Origin: Flavobacterium sp. N502536
GTDB taxonomy: Bacteria > Bacteroidota > Bacteroidia > Flavobacteriales > Flavobacteriaceae
Assembly (NCBI RefSeq): GCF_025947345.1
Contig: NZ_CP110011.1
Location: 4,712,001 to 4,776,000, forward strand
Direction of reading: 5' to 3'
Length of the DNA stretch: 64,000 bases
Shown here: positions 53,215-62,992 of the stretch, piece by piece
How the letters are laid out: each line of letters starts with the position of its first letter
Numbering within the stretch: the first letter of the stretch is position 1
The notes under the pieces: generated by a model
What the model was told of the DNA's origin: nothing
What the model saw: only the letters and a program-made list of their open reading frames with translations
Databases searched by the model: none
Position numbers and translations under genes: made by a program

Positions 53215-54837
53215 TTAAAGTGAAACTCCTCTTTTCCAGGGAATAAAATCGTTTTGATTTAAGATTGCTGCTTTGGTTTTAATGATACCACTGGCAACAT
53301 CGATGATAAATTCCAACATTTCGTCGGCCATTTCGTCGATCGTTTTTTCTCCGGTGATAATTCCGCCGGTATCAATATCAATGATGTCGGACATTTTTTT
53401 AGCCAGATCTGTGTTGGATGAAATTTTCACTACCGGTGCGATCGGGTTTCCTGTTGGAGTTCCCAAACCTGTCGTAAACAATACCATATTAGCTCCTGAA
53501 CCTACCATTGCTGTGGTACATTCAACATCATTTCCAGGTGTACAAAGCAAAGTTAATCCCGGTTTTGAAATGTATTCACCATAGTCAAAAACACCCGTAA
53601 TTGGTGATGTACCGCCTTTTTTAGCTGCTCCTGCCGATTTCATCGCATCGGTAATCAATCCGTCTTTAATATTTCCCGGAGAGGGGTTCATATCAAATCC
53701 TGAACCGGCATCTACCACCGTTTTTTCGTACCATTTCATCAATTCCAGAAAACGCTCTCCTCCTTCATCTTCCACGCAACGATTTACTAGTTCCTGTTCT
53801 ACCCCGCACAATTCAGGAAATTCCGAAAGAATGGTAGTTCCTCCTAAAGCAGCCAGTAAATCTGAGGTTACTCCTAAAGTCGGGTTAGCCGAAATTCCGG
53901 AGAATCCGTCTGAACCACCACATTCCAAACCAATTTTTAGTTTTGACAAAGGTGCCGGAGCTCTTTGTACTTCATTGGCTTTTTTAATTGCTTCAAAGGT
54001 ATCTTTTACCACACTGCTCAACATGGTTTCGATGGTTCCGATTTGCTGTTGATCGTAAATCAAAACCGGTTTTTTACTGTTTGGATTTATGGCATCTAAA
54101 GCATCTTTAAAAATCTGAATCTGCAGGTTCTGACAGCCCAAACTCAAAACCGTTGCCCCCGCCACGTTTGGATTGTTTACATAACCCGCCAACAATTTGG
54201 CCAGACTATGCGAATCCTGACGAATACCGCCACAACCACCTTGATGCGTGATAAATTTTACTTCGATGTTGTTGAATAAATTGGCTTCATTTGAAGCGGC
54301 TTCATTTCCCGCACCACCCGTTTCTGATTTGACCAAAGAACGAAGCAACAATTGATAATCGTTTTCCTTCGGTTTCATTAGTTCTTTCTCGAAAATATCT
54401 TTTAAAATTTCGATGTTTCGGTTCTCACAAAATACCAATGGAAAAAACAACCATACATTCTCTGTTCCAACTTGTCCGTCTTCTCTGTGATAGCCCATGA
54501 AAGTTCTGTCTTTCCATTTGTCAATATTAGGAGCTGTCCAGCCAATCGTTTCTGTTTTTCCGGTTACCTTATCACTTTCATGTTTGACATTTGCTGTAGA
54601 AAGCAAACCTCCTTTTTCAATTTTGGCACTGGCTTTCCCCACCAAAACACCGTACATAATAATCCTGTCTCCTATATTAAAAGGAACCATCGCGATTTTA
54701 TGTTTCATTTTCACATCACTCTCCACAGTAACAGCCGAACCTTCAAAATCAATCACCTCACCAGCTGAAAGATTCACTAAAGCTACCGCTACGTTGTCAG
54801 TAGGATGAACTTTTATTAGTTTTTTTTGCGTTGCCAT
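53215..54837 (-). CDS. uxaA: Altronate dehydratase
   Basis: 540 residues. An N-terminal SAF domain (about residues 1-95, IKVHPTDNVAVALVNLSAGE) is followed by the UxaA catalytic part (GYHREDGQVGTENVWLFFP; HQGGCGGIRQDSHSLAKLLAGY; LECGGSDGFSGISANP; GSGANMVLFTTGLGTPTGNP). It converts altronate to 2-keto-3-deoxygluconate with iron. The single-chain arrangement with both parts is normal for Bacteroidota. It is the last gene of the kduI-kduD-uxaC-kdgK-eda-uxaB-uxaA operon and starts 2 bases after uxaB ends. Confidence 0.95.
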   Translation of the reverse strand: MATQKKLIKVHPTDNVAVALVNLSAGEVIDFEGSAVTVESDVKMKHKIAMVPFNIGDRIIMYGVLVGKASAKIEKGGLLSTANVKHESDKVTGKTETIGWTAPNIDKWKDRTFMGYHREDGQVGTENVWLFFPLVFCENRNIEILKDIFEKELMKPKENDYQLLLRSLVKSETGGAGNEAASNEANLFNNIEVKFITHQGGCGGIRQDSHSLAKLLAGYVNNPNVAGATVLSLGCQNLQIQIFKDALDAINPNSKKPVLIYDQQQIGTIETMLSSVVKDTFEAIKKANEVQRAPAPLSKLKIGLECGGSDGFSGISANPTLGVTSDLLAALGGTTILSEFPELCGVEQELVNRCVEDEGGERFLELMKWYEKTVVDAGSGFDMNPSPGNIKDGLITDAMKSAGAAKKGGTSPITGVFDYGEYISKPGLTLLCTPGNDVECTTAMVGSGANMVLFTTGLGTPTGNPIAPVVKISSNTDLAKKMSDIIDIDTGGIITGEKTIDEMADEMLEFIIDVASGIIKTKAAILNQNDFIPWKRGVSL

Positions 54838-54839
54838 AA

Positions 54840-56306
54840 CTAAACTTTCTGAGTTATCTTGTTTATTTGTTTTTGAAAATTGGCGAAACCATTTTCAACT
54901 CCATTTGCATCAATTTCTTCCAATGCCACTGCAATTGCATTTGTTAATCCCGGCAGCAGGGTTAAATCCTCGTCCCAGAAATTTTTATTTTGCAAAGTCA
55001 GTCGCGCTATTTTTTCATAATCATCCGATTTCCAAAGACTTTCAAAAAAAGAAACAATATCCTCACTGTCATTAACCGGCAAGACCTCTCCTTTCCATGT
55101 TCCTTTGTAGAAACGAATTAAAGCCGCAAATGCAAATGTTAAATGAACCGGAAGTGTCTGATGAATCGCTACATAACCTGTCAAACTAGGTAATACCCTT
55201 ACTTTGAATTTTGAAACTGAATTTAATGCAATGGACGAGAGTAAATGCTTGATAAACGGGTTTCTGAAACGATCCAGAATTTCTTCAGAGAAACTGGCCA
55301 ATTCTGCTTTGTCCATGTTCAAGGTCTCATTAATCTCCTCAAAAACAGCTTTGTTTACAAAAGCTCCCGTAAAGGCATTATCAACCGTTTCTTTAACTGT
55401 TTCGTTGCCATAAAGCATTGAAAAAGGAACCATAGCGGTGTGTGCTCCATTCAGAATTCTAACCTTGCGCGTACGATACGGCTGCATGTCTGCCACGATT
55501 TTCACATCTAAAGCGGTTTGATCAAACGGAAGTTTTGCTTTTAGCTGATCATCTCCTTCAATCACCCATAAAAAGAAGCTTTCGGCACTTACAATCAAAT
55601 CGTCTTTATAAGTTAACTGGCTGTTGTATTCTTCGATCTGGTCTTTAGGATAACCCGGTACAATTCGGTCTACCAAGGTATTATGAAAAGAACAGCTGTT
55701 GGTTAACCACGAAACAAATTCTTCTTCCAGTTTCCAATCGGCGCAATATTTTAAAATAATTTCTTTTAAAGTCTCTGAATTGTAATTGATTAATTCGCAA
55801 GGAATAATCGTTAAAGCTTTATCTGCCGCACCGCTAAAATGTTTGAATCTTTCATACAAAAGCACTGTTAATTTAGCCGGAAATGAAACCGGTGGCTGCA
55901 TCGTCAACTGATCGGATTCGATGTACTCGATACCTGCTTCGGTTGTATTTGAAATGATAAAAGTCAATTCTTCTTCTTTGGCTAAAGCCAGATATTCCTG
56001 AAAAGAAGTGTAAGGATCCACTGCTTTCACGATATTGGTAATCAATTCTTTCTCCTGAATTTCTTCTCCTTTTTTAACGCCCTTCATAAACAGGGTATAT
56101 AGTCCGTCCTGAGCATTAATCATGTTCACCAAACCTCTGTCGATAGGCTGTACTACGGCAATTCCCGCATTAAAACCAGCTTCCTGATTTAATTTTTGAA
56201 AAGCGTATTCGACAAAGGCTCTTAAAAAGTTACCTTCTCCAAACTGAACTATTTTTATAGGAAGTTTTTCTGAAAAACCTGAGTTTACTCTGTTTATTTT
56301 TTCCAT
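54840..56306 (-). CDS. uxaB: Tagaturonate reductase
   Basis: 488 residues, complete, of the mannitol dehydrogenase family (long-chain, NAD-dependent). IVQFGEGNFLRAFVEYAFQ near residue 19 is the cofactor-binding start, and VRILNGAHTAMVPFSMLYGN near residue 278 is the family active-site signature (with N and H). It reduces tagaturonate to altronate, and related enzymes reduce fructuronate. Because PUL1 carries its own SDR for the fructuronate step, UxaB here is most likely the galacturonate-branch enzyme. It lies 2 bases before uxaA and 209 bases after eda. Confidence 0.95.
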   Translation of the reverse strand: MEKINRVNSGFSEKLPIKIVQFGEGNFLRAFVEYAFQKLNQEAGFNAGIAVVQPIDRGLVNMINAQDGLYTLFMKGVKKGEEIQEKELITNIVKAVDPYTSFQEYLALAKEEELTFIISNTTEAGIEYIESDQLTMQPPVSFPAKLTVLLYERFKHFSGAADKALTIIPCELINYNSETLKEIILKYCADWKLEEEFVSWLTNSCSFHNTLVDRIVPGYPKDQIEEYNSQLTYKDDLIVSAESFFLWVIEGDDQLKAKLPFDQTALDVKIVADMQPYRTRKVRILNGAHTAMVPFSMLYGNETVKETVDNAFTGAFVNKAVFEEINETLNMDKAELASFSEEILDRFRNPFIKHLLSSIALNSVSKFKVRVLPSLTGYVAIHQTLPVHLTFAFAALIRFYKGTWKGEVLPVNDSEDIVSFFESLWKSDDYEKIARLTLQNKNFWDEDLTLLPGLTNAIAVALEEIDANGVENGFANFQKQINKITQKV

Positions 56307-56515
56307 TACTTTTCTCTTAAAGTGTTATAAATAACCACATTTAATCTCTTACTTTCGCTCCTTCACTCGTCTTGTAAAAGAAACATTACGCTTGTGTGAG
56401 GAAAACAAATCTTGCTGTGAGGATTCACAAAATTTATTTATCAAGCGTAATGCTCAATTACAATTTCTAAAATCTAAAAAAACGCATGTTAAATAAGGAT
56501 TGGCATGATTACTCC
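56307..56515 (-). promoter_or_regulatory. Structured gap between eda and uxaB
   Basis: 209 bases within the operon. An 11-base perfect inverted repeat CATTACGCTTG (56384-56394) / CAAGCGTAATG (56442-56452) encloses a 47-base loop holding the direct repeat TGTGAGGA (about 56395 and 56416). No T run follows on the minus strand. It could be a stem protecting or tuning the downstream uxaB-uxaA message, or an internal regulatory site. No LacI palindrome is present here. Confidence 0.45.
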
Positions 56516-57187
56516 TTATTTATTTTTAATATTTTTTATGATCTCAAGAACCTGACTGACTTTTGTTTTTAGTCCGTCAAAATCATTGTTATCCAATATG
56601 TCTTTTGAAATTAACTGTGACCCGATCCCAACACAGGTTGCTCCTGCATTAAACCACGAAGTCAGACTCTCTACTGTTGGCAAAACTCCGCCGGTAGGCA
56701 TAATGTTCGTCCACGGGCAAGGGCCTTTTATAGCCTTTATAAATTCCGGTCCGTAAATATCCCCTGGGAACAGTTTTACGATTTCGCATCCTAATTCTTC
56801 GGCTCTTGCTATTTCCGTCAAAGTTCCGCAGCCCGGAGACCAAAGCACTTTTCGGCGATTACAGGCGATTGCTATATCTTCTCTAAAAACGGGTGTTACG
56901 ATAAAATTTGCTCCTAAACTCATGTACAACGAAGCCGCAGCCGCATCTGTAACAGAACCCACACCAAGCATCATTCCCGGTAATTCTGCCAAAGCATATT
57001 TGTTTAAAGCGCCAAAAACTTCATGAGCAAAATCTCCCCGGCTTGTAAACTCCATTAATCGTGCGCCTCCATCATAACAGGCTTTTAATACTTTCTTGCT
57101 TATTTCGATATCTGAATGAAAAAATAGCGGAACCATTCCATTCTCTTTCATCGTTAAAGCCACTTCAATTCTTGAATATTTTGCCAT
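56516..57187 (-). CDS. eda: KDPG/KHG aldolase
   Basis: 223 residues, class I aldolase. The Schiff-base lysine is K138 in IVKLFPGDIYGPEF. Other landmarks are GGARLMEFTSRGD near residue 36 (catalytic Glu region), GVGSVTD, GANFIVTPVF and MPTGGVLPTVESL. It cleaves 2-keto-3-deoxy-6-phosphogluconate to pyruvate and glyceraldehyde-3-phosphate, the final step for both uronate branches. It starts 11 bases after kdgK. Confidence 0.95.
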   Translation of the reverse strand: MAKYSRIEVALTMKENGMVPLFFHSDIEISKKVLKACYDGGARLMEFTSRGDFAHEVFGALNKYALAELPGMMLGVGSVTDAAAASLYMSLGANFIVTPVFREDIAIACNRRKVLWSPGCGTLTEIARAEELGCEIVKLFPGDIYGPEFIKAIKGPCPWTNIMPTGGVLPTVESLTSWFNAGATCVGIGSQLISKDILDNNDFDGLKTKVSQVLEIIKNIKNK

Positions 57188-57198
57188 ATTTAAATCAA

Positions 57199-58221
57199 TT
57201 ATCTGGATACTAATCCGGCAGAATCACCATCTATTATATTTTCAACTTCTTTTAAGGTTACCAGATTATAATCTCCGGCTATGGTATGCTTTAAACAGCA
57301 GGCTGCCACTGCAAAATCTAAGGCCCGCTGATGGTTATTCTCATATTGTTGCAATCCGTAAATTAGACCTCCCATAAAAGCATCTCCGCTTCCTACCCGG
57401 TCTACAACTGAAGTCACTTCTTTTACGGCTGCCTGATAAATGGCTTTTCCGTCAAACAAAATTCCGCCAATTCTCTGGTGTGAAGCGCTTACAGAATAAC
57501 GCAGGGTTGTTGCTACTGTTTTTAAATTCGGAATCAAATCAAACAATTTGCGATACAAAACCGGAAGCGATTTCTCCTCCTGATAATCCGGATTGACTTT
57601 CGGAATTCCAAGCATAAAATAAGCGGTATCAATATCTCCTAAAATAACATTGCAGTATTGCAAAAGCTCCGGCATTACATCGGCTGGCGTTTTTCCATAT
57701 TGCCATAATTTTGATCTGTAATTCAAATCACAGGAAATTGTAATTCCCAACTTATGAGCCGCTTTCACTGCTTCTAAACAGGCTTCGGCAGCACTTTGGG
57801 AAATTGCCGGCGTAATTCCGCTCCAATGAAACCAGCTTGCCCCTTCGAGCACTTTCTCCCAGTCAATCATTCCTTTTTCAATAGTTGCCATGGAGCTGTG
57901 TGCACGATCATAAACGACATTACTGCCGCGTGTTCCTGCACCGGTTTCCAGAAAATAAATCCCTAAACGTTCGCCTCCATACACTACGTTACGGGACTCT
58001 ACATTCATTTTTCGCATTTCTTTTAAGGCCGAAACCCCAATTTCATTCTCGGGTAATCTTGTTACAAATTCTGCATTGATACCATAGTTTGCCAAAGACA
58101 CACAAACGTTAAATTCGCCGCCTCCATATGTAGCACCAAATGCTGTAGCTTGTGAAAAACGCAAATGCCTTTCGGTCGACAAACGCAACATGATTTCCCC
58201 AAATGCAACTACTTTATTCAT
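57199..58221 (-). CDS. kdgK: 2-keto-3-deoxygluconate kinase
   Basis: 340 residues from the ATG at 58221; the GTG-like start at 58245 would add the repeat-encoded AKKIIIN tail. A PfkB fold with VAFGEIMLRLSTERHLRFSQ at the N-terminus, YGGGEFNVCVSLANYG and the ATP motif DRVGSGDAFMGGLIYGL near residue 292. Together with its place before eda this identifies KDG kinase rather than a general sugar kinase. It phosphorylates KDG to KDPG. Also serves the KDG from PUL1. Confidence 0.9.
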   Translation of the reverse strand: MNKVVAFGEIMLRLSTERHLRFSQATAFGATYGGGEFNVCVSLANYGINAEFVTRLPENEIGVSALKEMRKMNVESRNVVYGGERLGIYFLETGAGTRGSNVVYDRAHSSMATIEKGMIDWEKVLEGASWFHWSGITPAISQSAAEACLEAVKAAHKLGITISCDLNYRSKLWQYGKTPADVMPELLQYCNVILGDIDTAYFMLGIPKVNPDYQEEKSLPVLYRKLFDLIPNLKTVATTLRYSVSASHQRIGGILFDGKAIYQAAVKEVTSVVDRVGSGDAFMGGLIYGLQQYENNHQRALDFAVAACCLKHTIAGDYNLVTLKEVENIIDGDSAGLVSR

Positions 58222-58314
58222 ATTTATTATTATTTTTTTTGCCACAGATTATTATGATTAGAAAGGTTTTAAGCCTTGATGCTAAAACTCTTTCTTCTCA
58301 CACTTCACATTTCA

Positions 58315-59718
58315 CTAAAAACCGAAATATTCTTTTGCGTTGTTATACGAAATATCAGCCACTAATTTTCCAATCCATTCCATATCGTTTGGAAGCTCAC
58401 CGCGTTGAATTTCATCTCCCAGAAGATTGCATAAAATACGTCTGAAATACTCATGTCTCGGGAAGGACAGAAAGCTTCTCGAATCTGTCAGCATCCCTAC
58501 GAAACAGCTGATTAACCCCATATTGGAAAGAGCATTTAATTGTTTCGTCATTCCGTCTTTCTGATCTAAAAACCACCAGCCTGATCCAAACTGCACTTTT
58601 CCTCTGACACTTCCGTCATTGAAATTCCCAATCATGGTTGCCATGACCTCATTATCAGCCGGATTTAGGTTGTAAATAATGGTTTTGGTCAATTTATCCT
58701 GACTGTCCAGGGCATTTAAAAAACCGGATAGTTTTTGTGCCTGCGGATAATCTCCTATAGAATCCCAACCGGTGTCCGGTCCTAAAATTCGGTGCATACG
58801 GGCGTTGTTATTTCGCAATGCTCCTAAGTGAAACTGCTGTACCCATCCAAACTCATGATAGGTTTCGGACAAGAATAACAATACAGCGCTTTGAAATTTT
58901 AAAATTTCTTCGGGGCTTAAAATTCTGTTTTCTCTTTTCTTTTTGAAAATGGTGTTGATTTCACTTTCTGTAAAATCTTCAAAGTAAATCTGATCCAGAC
59001 CATGATCGCTCAGTTTACAGCCATTTTGATTGAAAAACTCAATTCGGTTTCTTAAGGCACTGCACAAATCTGTGTAGGTGTGTATTGCAACTCCGGACAC
59101 ATCCCCTAATGTGTCCAGATATGCATTATAGCCATCATTAGAAATTAAGATCGCTTTATCAGGTCTGAATGCTGTACTCATTTTGGTTCCGATTGGATTT
59201 TTGGCCAGTTTCTGATGAAACTCCAGGTTATCAATAGGATCTTCGGTGGTACAAACCAATTCAGCGTTTACTTTTTTAAGCAGGTTTTGTGTGCTGTAGG
59301 CTGGAGAATTAATTTTCTCCGTGGTTTCGATGTATATTTTCTCCGCCGATTTTTCATTCAGCAAATCATAAATGTCAAAATAACGGGCCAGTTCTAAGTG
59401 TGTCCAATGATACAAAGGATTACGCATGGTATACGGAACTGTTTTCGCCCAGTTTAAGAACTTATCTTTGTCGGAAGCAGTTCCGGTTACAAACTGCTCG
59501 TTAATTCCTAATGTACGCATCGCGCGCCATTTGTAGTGATCTCCGTTGATCCACACCTTTGTAATGGTATCAAAAATTTTATCTTCGGCAATAAACTGCG
59601 GGTTCAAATGGTTGTGGTAATCTATGATGGGCTGATTTTTAGCGTAAGCGTGATACAACTCTTCAGCAAATTTATTTTCAAGTAAAAAATTATCGTTAAT
59701 GAAGGTATTTAAACTCAT
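58315..59718 (-). CDS. uxaC: Uronate isomerase
   Basis: 467 residues, full length. The N-terminal YHNHLNP (residues 34-40, metal-binding HxH) and FRPDKA, then GLDQIYFEDFTES, HLGALRNNNARMHRILGPDTG and TDSRSFLSFPRHEYFRRI near the C-terminus are the UxaC signatures. The enzyme isomerises galacturonate to tagaturonate and glucuronate to fructuronate, so this single gene can feed both branches. It is the only uronate isomerase seen in the window. It starts 24 bases after kduD and is followed by a 93-base repeat-bearing gap. Confidence 0.95.
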   Translation of the reverse strand: MSLNTFINDNFLLENKFAEELYHAYAKNQPIIDYHNHLNPQFIAEDKIFDTITKVWINGDHYKWRAMRTLGINEQFVTGTASDKDKFLNWAKTVPYTMRNPLYHWTHLELARYFDIYDLLNEKSAEKIYIETTEKINSPAYSTQNLLKKVNAELVCTTEDPIDNLEFHQKLAKNPIGTKMSTAFRPDKAILISNDGYNAYLDTLGDVSGVAIHTYTDLCSALRNRIEFFNQNGCKLSDHGLDQIYFEDFTESEINTIFKKKRENRILSPEEILKFQSAVLLFLSETYHEFGWVQQFHLGALRNNNARMHRILGPDTGWDSIGDYPQAQKLSGFLNALDSQDKLTKTIIYNLNPADNEVMATMIGNFNDGSVRGKVQFGSGWWFLDQKDGMTKQLNALSNMGLISCFVGMLTDSRSFLSFPRHEYFRRILCNLLGDEIQRGELPNDMEWIGKLVADISYNNAKEYFGF

Positions 59719-59742
59719 GTCTGTTTAATATAATTGAACTAA

Positions 59743-60534
59743 TTATTCGTTTGACGGCTTGCCAATTGTTGCCAAAATTCCACCATCGACATACAAAATA
59801 TGACCGTTGACAAAGTCACTGGCTTTTGAAGATAAAAATATAGCTGCTCCTGCTAAGTCACTGGCTTCTCCCCATTTTGCGGCCGGCGTTCTGCTGATGA
59901 TAAAATCGTTAAACGGATGCCCGTCAACGCGGATCGGTTTGGTTTGCTCGGTAGCAAAATAACCCGGGCCAATACCGTTGATCTGAACATTGTGTTTGGC
60001 CCATTCGGTAGCCATATTTTTGGTTAGCATTTTCAAACCGCCTTTTGCAGCAGCATAAGCTCCTACTGTACTGCGGCCTAACTCACTCATCATCGAACAA
60101 ATGTTGATTATCTTGCCTCGTCTTCTTTCAATCATTCCTCTCACCACGTGCTTTGATACAATAAACGTACTTACCAGATCGATATCGATAACTTCCCTAA
60201 AATCGGCGACTTCCATTTCGATCAGCGGAATCCTTTTGATGATTCCGGCATTATTGATCAGGATATCAATGGGACCCACCTCATTTTCAATTTGTCGAAC
60301 GGCGGCAATCACTTCCATCTCATCGGTTACATTAAATTTATAACCCACTGCATGAATTCCCTCTTTTTCAAGTTCGGCTACAGCAGCATCAATTTTTTGT
60401 TGAGAAGAGTTACCGTTTATTACAATTGTTGCACCTGCCTCACCCAATCCTTTTGCCATTGCCATTCCCAGTCCGTGTGTACTTCCTGTGATAAGGGCAA
60501 CTTTTCCTTTAATATCAAACAATGAGTTTACCAT
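59743..60534 (-). CDS. kduD: SDR 2-keto-3-deoxygluconate (5-keto-4-deoxyuronate product) oxidoreductase
   Basis: 263 residues, classical SDR. TGSTHGLGMAMAKGLGEAG (cofactor loop, residues 16-34), NNAGIIKR, ICSMMSELGRS and YAAAKGG (catalytic Tyr-Lys) are in order, and VDGGILATIGKP closes the chain. The stretch NGNSSQQKID and the location between kduI and uxaC identify it as KduD, which reduces 2,5-diketo-3-deoxygluconate to 2-keto-3-deoxygluconate. It is 5 bases downstream of kduI. Confidence 0.9.
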   Translation of the reverse strand: MVNSLFDIKGKVALITGSTHGLGMAMAKGLGEAGATIVINGNSSQQKIDAAVAELEKEGIHAVGYKFNVTDEMEVIAAVRQIENEVGPIDILINNAGIIKRIPLIEMEVADFREVIDIDLVSTFIVSKHVVRGMIERRRGKIINICSMMSELGRSTVGAYAAAKGGLKMLTKNMATEWAKHNVQINGIGPGYFATEQTKPIRVDGHPFNDFIISRTPAAKWGEASDLAGAAIFLSSKASDFVNGHILYVDGGILATIGKPSNE

Positions 60535-60539
60535 ATTTT

Positions 60540-61376
60540 TTATCTTAAATCGGTGATTTTACACACATCCATATCTCCATAATCTAAATTCTCACCGGCC
60601 ATTCCCCAGATAAAAGTATAATTACTCGTTCCGGAACCGGAGTGGATGGACCAGGGCGGTGAAATAACGGCCTGATGATTGTTCATCCAAATATGTCTTG
60701 TTTCCTGAGGCTGTCCCATAAAGTGGCAAACGGCCTGATTTTCGGGAATGTCGAGATAAAAATACACTTCCATTCTGCGATCGTGTACGTGCGCCGGCAT
60801 GGTATTCCAAACACTTCCGGGTCTTAACTCGGTCATTCCCATCTGCAACTGGCAGGTGGTTACAACACCTCCAATGATCATTTGGTTTACGGTACGGTGA
60901 TTGGCGGTTTCCATAGTACCCAATTCCAGTTTATTGGCTTCCGCCAAACTTACTTTTACCGTTGGATAGGTAGTGTGGGCCGGAGCCGAATTGATATAAA
61001 ACTTTGCAGGGTTCTTACTGTCATCGCTTTTAAAGATTACTTCTTTGTTACCACTTCCGATATACAAAGCATCTTTAAAATCCAATTCAAAAGAAACTCC
61101 TTCTACTACTACAGCTCCCTTACCTCCTACATTGATGATGCCTATTTCTCTTCTTTCCAGAAAATAACCTGCTTTAAGCGGATCGATACTTTCTAAAGTC
61201 AGATCCTTTAACGGAACTGCCGATCCGGCTATGTATCTGTCATAATGAGAATAGGTTAATACAATCTCATCTTCCTGCATCAGGTCATCAATTAAAAATT
61301 CATTTCTCAATTCCTGAGTATCATACTTTTTTACCGCTTCGGGGCTTGACGCGTATCTTGAGCTATATTTTGTCAT
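60540..61376 (-). CDS. kduI: 5-keto-4-deoxyuronate isomerase
   Basis: 278 residues, the normal length of this cupin enzyme. Landmarks are KYDTQELRNEFLIDDLM, VLTYSHYDRYIAGSAVP, PAHVHDRRMEVYFY (metal-binding HxH) and SPPWSIHSGSGTSNYTFIWGM near the end. It isomerises the 5-keto-4-deoxyuronate that GH88 and GH105 release. First gene of the uronate operon, 14 bases downstream of its operator at 61390-61403. Confidence 0.95.
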   Translation of the reverse strand: MTKYSSRYASSPEAVKKYDTQELRNEFLIDDLMQEDEIVLTYSHYDRYIAGSAVPLKDLTLESIDPLKAGYFLERREIGIINVGGKGAVVVEGVSFELDFKDALYIGSGNKEVIFKSDDSKNPAKFYINSAPAHTTYPTVKVSLAEANKLELGTMETANHRTVNQMIIGGVVTTCQLQMGMTELRPGSVWNTMPAHVHDRRMEVYFYLDIPENQAVCHFMGQPQETRHIWMNNHQAVISPPWSIHSGSGTSNYTFIWGMAGENLDYGDMDVCKITDLR

Positions 61377-61389
61377 AATTTTATTTTAA

Positions 61390-61411
61390 TGTAATCGATT
61401 GCACAAAATTA
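61390..61411 (-). promoter_or_regulatory. Operator and -7 element of the kduI operon
   Basis: On the minus strand TAATTTTG (61411-61404), a perfect TAnnTTTG element, is followed immediately by TGCAATCGATTACA (61403-61390; plus strand TGTAATCGATTGCA). One arm has G for A but otherwise it is the same palindrome as at 51748. A clear -33 TTTG was not found. Confidence 0.75.
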
Positions 61412-61522
61412 GATTTTTATCCTTAAAAACCATAATTGAAACTATAAATTTATTTTATTTTTTATTAAAACTTCTCTTTTCTATCCTGATAATGACCACA
61501 GTTTACCGGACTTCCGAAAATC

Positions 61523-62992
61523 TTAAAGATTGGTTATCGGGCTGTATTTTGGTACTAACGTTTTCATTACAGACCAGCCTGTTAAGTAACAAACGGCACA
61601 AATGGAGAAAATGATAAAGTAGCCGGCCTCAATACCCTGAAAGCCCATAAACGACATATTATTTTCTTTGGCATAGTCAAACAGCATTCCCGATCCCTTG
61701 TTGATAAAAGTTGAACCAACACCTCCTGCTAAACCACCAATTCCGGTAATCGTTGCAATGGCTTTTTTAGGAAACATATCTCCTACAGTGGTAAAAATAT
61801 TAGCCGACCATGATTGGTGAGCCGCTCCTGCAATACCAATAATAACTACAGGAATCCAATAACTTATGTACCCTAAAGGCTGTGCAATTAAAGCCAGTAA
61901 CGGAAAAAATGCGAAAATCAGCATGGCTCTCATTCTGCCTTCGTACGGGTTCATTCCTTTTTTCTCCACAAAATAGGTTGGCAGCCATCCCCCAATAATA
62001 GACAGCAGGGTGATCATATACAAAACAAATAACGGCAAAGCAGCCTGTGTAGAATCCATTCCGTAAACAGAGCTCAAGTAAGCCGGCGTCCAGAATAAGA
62101 AAAACCACCATACACCATCGGTCATGAATTTTCCAAAAGCGAATGCCCAGGTTTGTTTGTATTTAAAGCAATCTACAAAAGATACTTTGTCTTTGGTTTC
62201 CGGAACATATCCTTCTAACTTACTGTCGGCCACATCATCCTGCTGGATATATTCTAACTCTGCAGCACTTACTTTTGGGTGTTTTTCGGGTTTATCATAC
62301 ATAAAAATCCAGAATCCCATCCAGATAAAGCCTAAAGCTCCAATAATGATAAACGCCATTTCCCATCCGAACGATTTTGCTATAAACGGAATGGATATTG
62401 GAGCTGCTAGTGCCCCAACAGTGGCACCTGCATTAAAAATACTGGTTGAAAATGCCCTGTCTTTTTTAGGAAAATATTCGGCTGTTGTTTTAATAGCTGC
62501 CGGAAAATTTCCTGCTTCTCCTACGGCCAGAACAAAACGGGCGAAGATGAACAAGGTTACACTTACATTGATTACCAATCCGGTATCTTTCACAAGATGA
62601 ATCGCTTCCTTCGCTCCTTCAAAACCTACCAACCAGTTTCCTGTAATGATTCCGGCCGTGGCAATACCACAAAAGGCATGCAAACAAGCTCCAAAAGACC
62701 AGATTCCAATCGCCCAGAGAAATCCTTTTTTAGTATCCATCCAATCCACAAATCTTCCTGCAAACAGCAGCGAAACAGCATAAAATATAGAAAACAAGGC
62801 GGTTATATTTCCATAGTCATTATTCGTCCAATGAAACTCCGGCGCAATAAAATCGCTCCAGGTTAAGGAAAGTACCTGTCTGTCTAAGTAATTAATGGTT
62901 GTAGCAAAAAATAGCAACGCACATATACTCCAACGATAACTTCCTGTAATTTTTTTGGTTTGGCTCATAATAACTGCATCTGTTTGGTTCAT
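61523..62992 (-). CDS. MFS hexuronate transporter
   Basis: 489 residues, about 12 hydrophobic segments. YRWSICALLFFATTINYLDRQVLSL is the characteristic start of ExuT-type ACS-family transporters, with RFVLAVGEAGNFPAAIKTTAEYFPKKDRA as the loop 4-5 signature. An inserted loop of about 40 residues between helices 6 and 7 (YMNPEKHPKVSAAELEYI region) is long, as in this family. It should bring galacturonate, glucuronate or oligouronides through the inner membrane. Start 62992 or the second Met at 62968. It has its own promoter and operator. Confidence 0.9.
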   Translation of the reverse strand: MNQTDAVIMSQTKKITGSYRWSICALLFFATTINYLDRQVLSLTWSDFIAPEFHWTNNDYGNITALFSIFYAVSLLFAGRFVDWMDTKKGFLWAIGIWSFGACLHAFCGIATAGIITGNWLVGFEGAKEAIHLVKDTGLVINVSVTLFIFARFVLAVGEAGNFPAAIKTTAEYFPKKDRAFSTSIFNAGATVGALAAPISIPFIAKSFGWEMAFIIIGALGFIWMGFWIFMYDKPEKHPKVSAAELEYIQQDDVADSKLEGYVPETKDKVSFVDCFKYKQTWAFAFGKFMTDGVWWFFLFWTPAYLSSVYGMDSTQAALPLFVLYMITLLSIIGGWLPTYFVEKKGMNPYEGRMRAMLIFAFFPLLALIAQPLGYISYWIPVVIIGIAGAAHQSWSANIFTTVGDMFPKKAIATITGIGGLAGGVGSTFINKGSGMLFDYAKENNMSFMGFQGIEAGYFIIFSICAVCYLTGWSVMKTLVPKYSPITNL

